A stretch of 64,000 bases of DNA from Gluconacetobacter johannae. Lineage in GTDB: Bacteria; Pseudomonadota; Alphaproteobacteria; Acetobacterales; Acetobacteraceae. The first letter of the stretch is position 1, and each line of letters opens with the position of its first letter. Of this stretch, positions 54,337 through 62,513 are shown in pieces. Under the pieces are notes generated by a model. It did no database searches, was not told the origin of the DNA, and saw nothing but the letters and a program-made list of their open reading frames with translations. The stretch covers positions 75,323 through 139,322 of the forward strand of contig NZ_BAQK01000050.1 in assembly GCF_025994435.1 (NCBI RefSeq). The letters are read 5' to 3'. A program made the translations under genes and the position numbers.

Positions 54337-55739
54337 GACGCCTGGGTCCTCCGGCCGATCAGGGGGCGCGGACGTGCCACGCCGGGGATATCAGCGGCCA
54401 TGGGCATTGCCGATCGTATGCACCGGCCGGGGCGACGCAGGGTTCGACGACGCGGGGGCCGCATCCGGTCCCGAAGGCAGGTAGTGGAACGCCAGCGCGG
54501 CCCCCAGCAGCAGCAGGACGACCGGAACGGCAGGCTGTAGCTATGTGACAGCTGGATAATCAGGCCGAAGGCGAACGGCGACAGGATGCCGGCGATCGCC
54601 GAGCCCGTATTCATGATTCCGCTGCTGGTGCCTGCGTATCGGGGGGCCATGTCCATCGGGATCGCCCAGATCGGCCCCACAGTCAATTCCAGGAAGAAGA
54701 AGGCCGATGCCAGCGCGATTCCGATGGCCGTCAGATTATGGATGAACAGCGCCGGTACCAGACAGAGCATGGAACCGATCATGCTGGTGATGATGACCTG
54801 GCGCCGGGCCTGCGGCAGGTTGCCATGGCGGCGATACAGATAATCGGTGAACAGGCCGCCGCAGGTGTCGCCGACCACGCCGGCGGCGAACACGCCGAAG
54901 GAAAAGACGGCGGTATGTTTCAGGTCCAGCCCGTACGCCTGCACGAAGAAGCTGGGAAGCCACGTGATGTACAGCCACAACGTCCAATTATAGCAGAAAT
55001 AGATCAGCGTCGCCGGCATCATCGCGCGCACCAGCGCGCGCCAGGGAATGTCGCCCGCCCGCGCACCCGCCCGGTGCGGTTCGATGACCGGAAGCTCGGC
55101 CAACTCGCCGGCGGTCACGGCGGGATGTTCGGCGGGCCGGTCGCGGAACATGAACGCCCAGGCCAGCGTCCAGAACAGGCTGACGCAGCCCAGCACCATG
55201 AAGGCCCCCCGCCAGCCCAGCCACAAGGCGACCATCACGGTCAGGGGCGGCGTCAGGGCGTTCGCCAGGCGCGACGAGGAATGCATCATGCCCTGGGCAT
55301 AGCCGCGCCGGGTGGACGGAACCCACGCGGCCACCGCACGCGTGGCGGCGGGGAAGGTGGCGCCCTCGCCGATGCCCAGCAGGACCCGGATCGCGATCAG
55401 CGAGAACAGGCCCCCCACCAGGCCGGTGAGGATGGTCGCCGCCCCCCAGATGATGCCGCTGAACACCAGCGTCCGGCGTGGCCCCAGGCTGTCGGCCAGG
55501 CTGCCGCCCGCGATCTGCAGCAGCGCGTAGGGGTAGCCGAAGGCGGATAGCGCCAGCCCCAATTGCACGTTCGACAGGTGAAGATCGCGCGCCATCACGG
55601 GCGCCAGGGTCGAGATGTTCACGCGATCGACATAGGTGATGAAATACATGACGCAGACCAGGCCGAAGACCCGGCCCGGCGCGGTCGTGAAGGTGTGACG
55701 AAGATAGGCGGTCGGCGTCATCGTCTTGCCCTGGAACAT
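54333..55739 (-). CDS. MFS transporter of the ACS (organic anion) type, apparent C-terminal frameshift
   Basis: About 468 aa as read. Eleven good membrane segments, the ACS-family start (FGLVCVMYFITYVDRVNISTLAPVM) and motif DSLGPRRTL are seen. After SYSLPF (near 54525) the frame turns Arg/Cys-rich, while the neighbouring frame reads PVVLLLLGAALAFHYLP and then a normal tail ending at a stop at 54391. That is the missing twelfth helix, so one base appears to be lost. Members carry galactonate, glucarate or similar acids. ATG 55737-55739 follows GAGG; an upstream frame to 55877 is not used. It may be a real mutation or a sequence error. Confidence 0.85.
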   Translation of the reverse strand: MFQGKTMTPTAYLRHTFTTAPGRVFGLVCVMYFITYVDRVNISTLAPVMARDLHLSNVQLGLALSAFGYPYALLQIAGGSLADSLGPRRTLVFSGIIWGAATILTGLVGGLFSLIAIRVLLGIGEGATFPAATRAVAAWVPSTRRGYAQGMMHSSSRLANALTPPLTVMVALWLGWRGAFMVLGCVSLFWTLAWAFMFRDRPAEHPAVTAGELAELPVIEPHRAGARAGDIPWRALVRAMMPATLIYFCYNWTLWLYITWLPSFFVQAYGLDLKHTAVFSFGVFAAGVVGDTCGGLFTDYLYRRHGNLPQARRQVIITSMIGSMLCLVPALFIHNLTAIGIALASAFFFLELTVGPIWAIPMDMAPRYAGTSSGIMNTGSAIAGILSPFAFGLIIQLSHSYSLPFRSSCCCWGPRWRSTTCLRDRMRPPRRRTLRRPGRCIRSAMPMAADIPGVARPRPLIGRRTQAS

Positions 55740-55875
55740 TGTCGGCCTCGTTTCTTGTTTTTTTTTGAGTTCGCCGTCGTCGGTCCCGACTGGCAGCATG
55801 GACCGGCGGGGCGGTTCCTGGCCTCTCACAGAACGGAGTACTCTCGCCCCGGCCCTGTCGGAATGCTTGTAGCAC

Positions 55876-55910
55876 ATCGGAATTATGAATTATGAATGCA
55901 AAATACCGAT
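55876..55910. promoter_or_regulatory. Repeat-containing intergenic site, possible GntR operator
   Basis: Two tandem GAATTAT units (55880-55893) plus GAATGC are flanked by ATCGG and CCGAT. It lies in the divergent gap between the transporter and the CoA-transferase genes. Binding by the local GntR protein is inferred from position only. Confidence 0.3.
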
Positions 55911-55956
55911 ACCCGTTCAATCACGAAAACGGGATAAACACGGAGGGTTCGCGACG

Positions 55957-57249
55957 ATGGACAGCATGCTCCAGTCCGAAAACACATCTGTTCCTCACGA
56001 TGGAAAAGACGACCGGCTGAAGGACGGGACAGGGCCCGCCCCGGCCGCCGCCCGCCCGCTGCCGCTGGCCGGCATCCGGGTTCTGGACATCACGCAGGTC
56101 ATGGCCGGGCCGGTCTGCACCATGCTACTGGGCGACCTGGGCGCCGACATCATCAAGATCGAACCGCCGGGCACCGGCGACCAGACGCGCGGCGCCATGG
56201 GGTTTCGCATGAAGGGTGATGACAGCATGGGGTTCCTGAACATGAACAGGAACAAACGCAGCATCGCGCTGAACCTCAAGAACCCGGCGGGGCGGAAAAT
56301 CTTCCTCGATCTTGTGAAAACCGCCGATATCGTCGTGGAAAATTACCGCCCCGGCGTGGTCCGCAAGCTGGGCATCGATTACGAGACACTGTCGCGGATC
56401 AACCCGCGCCTGGTCTATGCCAGCATATCAGGCTTCGGCCAGACCGGACCGTGGGCCGCGCGACCGGGCTTCGACCTGATGGCGCAGGCCATGTCGGGCG
56501 TGATGAGCGTGACCGGGCATCCCGGCGGCCCGCCGGTCAAGGCCGGCGTACCGGTGGCGGATATCGGCTGCGCCCTGTTCGCGACCTATGCGATCCTGGC
56601 GGCCTATATCGGTTGCGAGAAGAGCGGACGCGGCCAGTTCATCGACGCGTCGCTGTTCGATTCGGCTCTTGCATTTTCCATATGGGACATCTCGGAATAT
56701 TGGGGAAAGGGCACGATTCCCGAACCGCTGGGAACCGCCAACCGCATGAGCGCGCCCTACCAGGCGGTGCGCTCGTCGGACGGCTATTTCGTAATGGGGG
56801 CGACGAACCAGAAATTATGGGTCCTGCTCTGCAGCGAGCTGGACCGGCGCGACCTGCTGGACGACCCGCGATTCGCCACGATTTCCGACCGGCTGGCCAA
56901 CCGGGTCGTGCTGATCGAGGAACTGGAAAAGACCTTCATGACCCGCCCGTCCGAGGAATGGGTGGCAACCCTGCTGGCCAAGGGCATACCCGCCGGGCGC
57001 ATGAACACCTATCCCGAGGCGTTTGAAAGCGACCACGGCACATTCCGCGAGATGAAGATGGATATTCCCCATCCGGTCGAAGGCACGATCCCCAATATCG
57101 GTTTCCCGGTAAAGCTGCGCGGCACGCCGCAGACTGTGCGCCGCCCGCCGCCGCTGCTGGGCGAACACACGCATGAGATCCTGGCCGAACGCGGCCTGTC
57201 CGACGATGCGATCGCCGGCCTCGCGGCCGATGGAGCGTTCGCGTCATGA
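55957..57249 (+). CDS. CaiB/BaiF-family (type III) CoA-transferase
   Basis: A 430-aa enzyme that moves CoA between carboxylic acids. Family segments: GIRVLDITQVMAGPVCTMLLGDLGADIIKIE at about 39-69 (abbreviated), RPGVVRKLGIDYETL, and the catalytic Asp at about 202 in VPVADIGCALFAT. The substrate is unknown; sequence alone does not separate carnitine, formyl, succinyl or other types. GGAGGG precedes ATG 55957; a longer frame from 55885 lacks this. The stop overlaps the crotonase start (ATGA), so the two are co-translated. Confidence 0.92.
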   Translation: MDSMLQSENTSVPHDGKDDRLKDGTGPAPAAARPLPLAGIRVLDITQVMAGPVCTMLLGDLGADIIKIEPPGTGDQTRGAMGFRMKGDDSMGFLNMNRNKRSIALNLKNPAGRKIFLDLVKTADIVVENYRPGVVRKLGIDYETLSRINPRLVYASISGFGQTGPWAARPGFDLMAQAMSGVMSVTGHPGGPPVKAGVPVADIGCALFATYAILAAYIGCEKSGRGQFIDASLFDSALAFSIWDISEYWGKGTIPEPLGTANRMSAPYQAVRSSDGYFVMGATNQKLWVLLCSELDRRDLLDDPRFATISDRLANRVVLIEELEKTFMTRPSEEWVATLLAKGIPAGRMNTYPEAFESDHGTFREMKMDIPHPVEGTIPNIGFPVKLRGTPQTVRRPPPLLGEHTHEILAERGLSDDAIAGLAADGAFAS

Positions 57250-58049
57250 GCCCCCCGTCATCACAGCAGGACCCCGCCGCCGGACAGGTGCGCCTTGCGA
57301 TCGACGGAGACGTGGCCTTCATCGTCTTCGACCGGCCCCAGGCCCGCAACGCCATGACCTGGCAGATGTATCGCGACCTCGGGGCCGCGATCGAACAGAT
57401 CGACGCCACCCCGACCGTCCGGATCGCGGTCCTGCGCGGCGCCGGAGGCCAGGCCTTCGTCGCCGGCACCGATATCGCGCAGTTCCGCGATTTCCGTTCG
57501 GGCGAGGACGGGGTGGCGTACGAACGCGGAATCGACCAGTGCATCGCCCGGCTGGAGCGGATCAGGATCTCCACCCTCGCGGTGGTCGAGGGCTGGGCGG
57601 TCGGCGGCGGCCTGGCCATCGCCAATAGCTGCGATTTTCGCATCGCGGCGACGGGCGCGCGCTTCGGCGTGCCGATCGCCCGGACCCTGGGGAACTGCCT
57701 GTCGGCGGCCAATCTCGGTCGGCTGGAACGCACGCTGGGACTCAGTTGGGTCAAGCGCATGACGCTGCTGGCCGAACTGCCGACAGCCGAAGACCTGGCC
57801 GGCACCGGTTATCTCCACGCCATCGTCCCCCCCGAGGGCCTGGATGACAGCATCGCCAGACTCTGCCGGCGGGTACGCGAACATGCGCCGATCACCATCG
57901 ACGTCACGCGCGAAACGCTGCGCCGGCTGGGCGACGAGGCGACGCCGGACATTTCCGACCTGATCCGGCGCTGCTACGGCAGCGACGATTTCCATCGCGG
58001 CGTCGCCGCGTTCGGAACCGGCGCCCCCGCCCGGTGGGAGGGAAGGTGA
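57246..58049 (+). CDS. Crotonase-superfamily protein lacking both hydratase glutamates
   Basis: A 267-aa member of the enoyl-CoA hydratase/isomerase fold. The oxyanion-hole segments are present (AGTDIAQF and GWAVGGGLA). In true hydratases GGGCE holds the first catalytic Glu and FGxPE the second. Here they read GGGLA and FGVPI, so both acids are replaced by Ala and Ile. The protein is therefore unlikely to be a plain hydratase; decarboxylase, thioesterase or isomerase chemistry on a CoA ester is possible. It follows the CoA-transferase with an ATGA overlap, so it probably acts on the product of that enzyme. Confidence 0.88.
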   Translation: MSPPSSQQDPAAGQVRLAIDGDVAFIVFDRPQARNAMTWQMYRDLGAAIEQIDATPTVRIAVLRGAGGQAFVAGTDIAQFRDFRSGEDGVAYERGIDQCIARLERIRISTLAVVEGWAVGGGLAIANSCDFRIAATGARFGVPIARTLGNCLSAANLGRLERTLGLSWVKRMTLLAELPTAEDLAGTGYLHAIVPPEGLDDSIARLCRRVREHAPITIDVTRETLRRLGDEATPDISDLIRRCYGSDDFHRGVAAFGTGAPARWEGR

Positions 58050-58068
58050 AAAGGCATTGCGAATGGCG

Positions 58069-58140
58069 CTTCGCGGCATGCCTCAGGGCGCTGCCCTGAA
58101 ACCCGCCAACGGGCATTGCCCTTTGGAAACCCAGTCGTTT
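58069..58140. repeat. Palindromic intergenic repeat unit, copy 3
   Basis: CAGGGC-GCT-GCCCTG (58084-58098), GGGC-ATT-GCCC (58111-58121) and TTTGGAAACCC. It shares TTGGAAACCC and the palindrome style with the unit at 38164. It lies between the crotonase and beta-lactamase genes. Confidence 0.45.
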
Positions 58141-58239
58141 CATTCATGATCGACGCAACCATAAAACGACCATGTTCTTTCTGTCTGCTTCCCATATTGC
58201 CCCTCCAGCCTCTCCGTTGCGTAAAGGCACTCTGAAAAC

Positions 58240-59100
58240 ATGCGCTCTGCACTTACACGTCGCAGCCTGGGTCTGTGCGTTCCTGCCCTGATTGCGACAG
58301 GGACCGCGCATGCGCATGACGTCGCGGACGACACCGTGGCGGCCATCGAACGGCGACATGGCGGAAGGCTGGGGGTATGGGCCGTCGATACCGGCTCGGG
58401 GCGATCTCTGGCCCATCGGGCCGACGAGCGTTTTCTCATGTGCAGCACGTTCAAGGGCGTGCTTGCCGCCCTGATATTGTCCCGTGTCGATGCCGGCCGC
58501 GACAGCCTGTCGGACCTCGTTCGGTATGGCGAAAAGGATATCGTCGGCTATTCCCCGGTCTCCGCGGCCCATGTGGCGCAGGGCGCCTTGTCCGTCGGAA
58601 CACTCTGCGCGTCCATTGTGCTGTACAGTGACAACGGTGCGGCGAATCTGTTGCTGGCGCGGGTCGGCGGGCCGCAGGCGTTGACCGCCTATGTGCGGAA
58701 GCTGGGCGACGGGACGACGCGGTTCGATCGCTATGAAGTGGCGGCCAGCCGTAAATCGGGCGATCTCGATACCACCACGCCCCGCGCGATCGTGGAAACC
58801 GCCCGGACGATTTTGCTGGGCCATGTCCTCAGCCCCCGATCGCAAGCGACGCTCGAAGGCTGGATGGTCGCCTGCCGGACCGGCTCGGCGCGCCTGCGCG
58901 CGGCATTTCCGCCAGGCTGGATCGCCGGTGACAAGACCGGCACGGGCAACGGCGCGTGCAATGACTATGCGATCGTGCGGCGCGCCGGACACGCGCCCCT
59001 GCTGATGGCCTGCTATTACGATGCGCCGGGCCTGAGCCAGGCGCAGCAGGAAACCGTTCTACAGGAGGTCGGCGCGGCGATCGTCGCGTGGGCGCGGTAA
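58240..59100 (+). CDS. Class A beta-lactamase with a Tat-like signal
   Basis: A 286-aa serine beta-lactamase that hydrolyses beta-lactams in the periplasm. Motifs: S69-T-F-K72 (in CSTFK), SDN at 130-132, Glu166 in DRYE, KTG at 232-234. The general base Glu166 is kept, but the usual ExxLN motif reads EVAAS, so the Asn170-equivalent is Ser. The N-terminus TRRSLGLCVPALIATGTAHA is a twin-arginine-type signal. A Cys precedes the active Ser, as in PenA or KPC, but no Cys is at position 238. The ribosome site is weak. It is probably chromosomal and intrinsic; the substrate spectrum cannot be read. Confidence 0.93.
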   Translation: MRSALTRRSLGLCVPALIATGTAHAHDVADDTVAAIERRHGGRLGVWAVDTGSGRSLAHRADERFLMCSTFKGVLAALILSRVDAGRDSLSDLVRYGEKDIVGYSPVSAAHVAQGALSVGTLCASIVLYSDNGAANLLLARVGGPQALTAYVRKLGDGTTRFDRYEVAASRKSGDLDTTTPRAIVETARTILLGHVLSPRSQATLEGWMVACRTGSARLRAAFPPGWIAGDKTGTGNGACNDYAIVRRAGHAPLLMACYYDAPGLSQAQQETVLQEVGAAIVAWAR

Positions 59101-59123
59101 GCGCCGTATCGACTGGCAGGACA

Positions 59124-59142
59124 GGTCGGGCGTTGCCCGACC
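59124..59142. terminator. Hairpin between converging bla and dnaE2
   Basis: GGTCGGGC-GTT-GCCCGACC, an 8-bp perfect stem with a 3-nt loop, immediately before the dnaE2 stop. There is no T-tract. Confidence 0.6.
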
Positions 59143-59146
59143 CCGA

Positions 59147-62100
59147 TCATCGGAAATCCCGCGACGGGATGACCAGCGGCGTACCCGGCCGCAGATCCGC
59201 GCGGCCGATATCGCGCAGCAGCGGCGTCAGGTCTTCCAACCGGTCGGTGACGATGTGCGTCACCTCCCCTTCGCGTTGCAGCCTGCCATGGCAGGCCACC
59301 AGGCGGGCCGACAGCACAAGCTGGCGTTGCGCGGCGATGCGATCCTGCCACAGGATCAGGTTGGCCATCGCGGTTTCGTCCTCGATCGTCATGAACATCA
59401 CGCCCCGGGCGGTGCCGGGCCGCTGGCGCATCAGCACCAGCCCGGCCACGACGACGCGGCATCCGTCGCGCAGCCGGCGCAGGTCGGCGCAGGCCACCAT
59501 GCCGCGCGCCTGCAACGCATCGCGCAGGAACGCGACGGGATGGCGGCGCAGAGTCAGGCCGGTGGCGTGATAATCCTCGACGACGTCCTGTCCCTCGGTC
59601 ATCGGCGCCAGCGCGACATCAGGCTCGACGAATTCGGGCAGCGGACGGTTGCGGCCCTTGTCCGCCGCCGCGAACAGCGGCAGGGGTGTGTCCGCCAGCC
59701 CCCTGATATCCCACAGGGCGGCGCGCCGGTCCCGGCCCAGGGCCTGGAAGGCGTCGGCCTGGGCCAGGCATTCCAGCGCATCGGGCCGCAGGCCCGCGCG
59801 ACGCCACACATCGTCGAGGCTCTCGTACGGCGGCATGCGGTGGGCCACCAGATCGGCCGCGTCCCGATTGGACAGGCCCTTGACCATCCGCAGGCCCAGG
59901 CGCACGGCCAGCCCCGCGCCTTCCCGTCGTTCCAGCGTACACTCCCAGCGCGACGCATTGACGCAGACCGGACGGATGCACACGCCATGCGCCCGCGCGT
60001 CGCGCACGATCTGCGCCGGGCGGTAGAAGCCCATCGGCTGGCTGTTCAGCAGGGCCGCGCAGAACACGTCCGGATAATGGCATTTCATCCACGATGAGGC
60101 ATAGGCGACCAGGGCGAAGGATGCCGCATGGCTTTCCGGAAAGCCGTACGATCCGAATCCTTCCAGTTGGCGAAAGATACGTTCGGCGAACTCCGCCGGA
60201 TAATGCCGCGCCGTCATGCCGGCAATCAGCCGCTCGCGGAAATAGGACACCGTGCCCTCGCCCCGGAAGGTGCCCATGGCGCGGCGCAGTTCGTCGGCCT
60301 CGCCGGGGGTGAAGCCGGCGCAGTCGATGGCGATCTGCATCGCCTGTTCCTGGAACAGCGGGACGCCCAACGTCTTTTTCAGGATCTTCTCCATCTCCGG
60401 GGTCGGGTAGTGCACCTTCTCCTTCCCCTCGCGCCGCAGCAGGTAGGGGTGGACCATGTCCCCCTGGATCGGGCCGGGGCGCACGATGGCGACCTGCACC
60501 ACCAGATCGTAGAATTCCCGGGGCCTGAGGCGCGGCAGCATGGCCATCTGCGCCCGGCTTTCGATCTGGAAGGTGCCGATGGTGTCGGCGCGGCGGATCA
60601 TCGCATAAGTGGGCGCGTCATCATGGGGAATGCCGGCCAGGCTCAGGCGCAAACCGTGATGGTCCTCCAGCAGCTCGAACGCGCGGCGCATGCAGCCCAG
60701 CATGCCCAGGCCCAGCACATCGACCTTCATGAAGCGCAACGCGTCGATATCGTCCTTGTCCCATACGATGATCTGCCGGTCTTCCATCGCCGCCGGCTGG
60801 ATGGGCACCAGATCGTCCAATCGGTCGCGGGTCAGCACGAAACCGCCCGGATGGGTGCCCAACTGGCGGGGAAAGCCGATCAGTTCGCCCGCCAGTTGCA
60901 AGGTCAGCAGCAGACGGCGATCGTGCAGGTTGAGGCCGAGTTCCCGCGCCCGCTCATGAAACGCGCCCTCGTCGAAGGACATGCCGCCCAGATGCGTCGA
61001 CAGCAGGCCGGTGACATCGGCGGGCAGGCCCATCACCTTGCCCACGTCGCGCAGCGCGCCGCGCGCCCGATAGCGCATCACGGTGGCGCACAGCGCCGCG
61101 CGGTCGCGGCCATACCGCCGGTAGATCCACTGGATGACCTCCTCGCGCCGATCGCTTTCGAAATCGACGTCGATATCGGGCGGTTCCCGCCGTTCGGCCG
61201 ACAGGAAGCGTTCGAACAGCAGGTTCGACGTCGCGGGGTCGATCTCGGTAATGCCCAGCGCGTAGCAGACGGCCGAATTGGCGGCCGATCCGCGCCCCTG
61301 GCAGACGATGCCCTGCGCGCGCGCCTGGCGGACGATGGTGTGCACCGTCAGGAAATAGGGCGCGTAGTCCAACCGGCGGATCAGGTCGAGTTCGTATTCC
61401 ACCTGCGCGCGCACCCCGTCCGGCACGCCGGCGGGGTAGCGGTCGCGCAGGGCGGCGCGGGCCAGACGGTCCAGCCGGTCCTGCGGGGCCTCGGCGGGGT
61501 CGTCGCTTTCCGCCGGATACTGGTAGCGCAGATCGGCCGGCGAGAACCCGCAGCGGGCCGCGATCTCGGCCGTGCGAGCCAGTGCGGCGGGATGATCGGC
61601 ATACAGCCGCGCCATCTCGGCCGGCGATTTCAGGTGCCGGTCGGCATAGGCTTCGCGCCGGTCGCCCAGCAGATCGACCGTGCAGCCCACGCGGATGCAG
61701 GTCAGGACATCCTGCAACACCGACCGTTCGGCCACGTGGTACAGCACATCCCCCGTCACCACGTCGGGCACGCCGGCCGCCCGCGCCATGTCCGCCAGAC
61801 GATGCAGCCGCACGGCATCGCCCGGCCGCCGGCGCAGGGTCAGGGCCATGTAGCCCCGATCGGTCCCCTCGGCGCCGCAGAGGCCGCGCAGCCAGGCCAG
61901 GTCCCGCGCCAGGGCGTCGTCCGGCCGGTCGGGCAGCAGAACCAGAATCAGCCCGTCGCTTCCCTGGGCCAGATCCACGCGCCGCAGGCCCGGATCGCGA
62001 TCGTCGCGTTGCCGCTTCGCCTCGGTCAGCAGGCGGCACAGCCGTCCCCAGGCGGCGCGATCGGTCGGGTAGGCCAGCAGCGGCGGCCCGTCCACCAGAT

Positions 62101-62305
62101 CCAGCCGGCATCCCGCGACCAGACGCACCCCATGTTTTTCGGCGGCCGTCCAGGCCTGCACCATGCCGGCCACGCTGTTATGGTCCACGACCCCCAGCGC
62201 CGCGTACCCCAACGCCTTCGCCCGGGCGAACAGTTCATCCGGATGGCTGGCCCCGCGCAGGAACGAATAATTCGTGATCGCCTGCAATTCGACATAGCCT
62301 GTCAC
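59147..62305 (-). CDS. dnaE2: Error-prone DNA polymerase III alpha-like DnaE2 (ImuC)
   Basis: A 1052-aa C-family polymerase for damage tolerance and induced mutagenesis. It has a PHP domain (about 5-250; LGVVDHNSVAGMVQAW), the polymerase active site PDIDVDFESDRREEV near 380-395, and finger/beta-binding regions (ELIGFPRQLGTHPGGFVLT). It works with ImuB, encoded upstream, and usually ImuA. In most genomes imuB and dnaE2 are nearly contiguous; here about 200 bp with a repeat element separate them. Length is normal for DnaE2 and shorter than replicative DnaE1. Confidence 0.96.
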   Translation of the reverse strand: MTGYVELQAITNYSFLRGASHPDELFARAKALGYAALGVVDHNSVAGMVQAWTAAEKHGVRLVAGCRLDLVDGPPLLAYPTDRAAWGRLCRLLTEAKRQRDDRDPGLRRVDLAQGSDGLILVLLPDRPDDALARDLAWLRGLCGAEGTDRGYMALTLRRRPGDAVRLHRLADMARAAGVPDVVTGDVLYHVAERSVLQDVLTCIRVGCTVDLLGDRREAYADRHLKSPAEMARLYADHPAALARTAEIAARCGFSPADLRYQYPAESDDPAEAPQDRLDRLARAALRDRYPAGVPDGVRAQVEYELDLIRRLDYAPYFLTVHTIVRQARAQGIVCQGRGSAANSAVCYALGITEIDPATSNLLFERFLSAERREPPDIDVDFESDRREEVIQWIYRRYGRDRAALCATVMRYRARGALRDVGKVMGLPADVTGLLSTHLGGMSFDEGAFHERARELGLNLHDRRLLLTLQLAGELIGFPRQLGTHPGGFVLTRDRLDDLVPIQPAAMEDRQIIVWDKDDIDALRFMKVDVLGLGMLGCMRRAFELLEDHHGLRLSLAGIPHDDAPTYAMIRRADTIGTFQIESRAQMAMLPRLRPREFYDLVVQVAIVRPGPIQGDMVHPYLLRREGKEKVHYPTPEMEKILKKTLGVPLFQEQAMQIAIDCAGFTPGEADELRRAMGTFRGEGTVSYFRERLIAGMTARHYPAEFAERIFRQLEGFGSYGFPESHAASFALVAYASSWMKCHYPDVFCAALLNSQPMGFYRPAQIVRDARAHGVCIRPVCVNASRWECTLERREGAGLAVRLGLRMVKGLSNRDAADLVAHRMPPYESLDDVWRRAGLRPDALECLAQADAFQALGRDRRAALWDIRGLADTPLPLFAAADKGRNRPLPEFVEPDVALAPMTEGQDVVEDYHATGLTLRRHPVAFLRDALQARGMVACADLRRLRDGCRVVVAGLVLMRQRPGTARGVMFMTIEDETAMANLILWQDRIAAQRQLVLSARLVACHGRLQREGEVTHIVTDRLEDLTPLLRDIGRADLRPGTPLVIPSRDFR

Positions 62306-62337
62306 GACCGGCCCCCGTGGCAGGCGTGCTCAAGCGA

Positions 62338-62513
62338 TTTCTCAAAGCCCGTTTGAAAACGCTTTTTGCCGAGCGAGAGTGTCGCGCAGCGGCACGCCCG
62401 GCGTGGGTTTGCGAGCATCGGAGCGGAGCGGCCTTGAGGGCCGTGAGCACCGAAGCGCAGGAAACGCGCGTCGGATCGCCGGCAAAATGCGTTTTCAAGC
62501 GGGCTTTCAGAAA
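62338..62513. mobile_element. 176-bp MITE-like element with 34-bp inverted ends between imuB and dnaE2
   Basis: The left end (62338-62371) and right end (62480-62513) are inverted repeats matching at 31 of 34 positions; each starts TTTCT and ends GCCG. The 108-bp interior carries GCGGCC / GGCCG stems and two near-copies of GAGCAtCGgAGC. No gene of its own is seen. The imuB stop codon lies inside the right arm. It could be a non-autonomous transposon remnant or a structured intergenic RNA element. No clear target duplication was found. Confidence 0.65.

Noticed and set aside
58240..59100. Possible carbapenemase-type disulfide (Cys before the active Ser plus a Cys near KTG)
   Set aside because: The second Cys is about five positions away from the 238 position used in KPC-type enzymes, so the defining disulfide is not supported.
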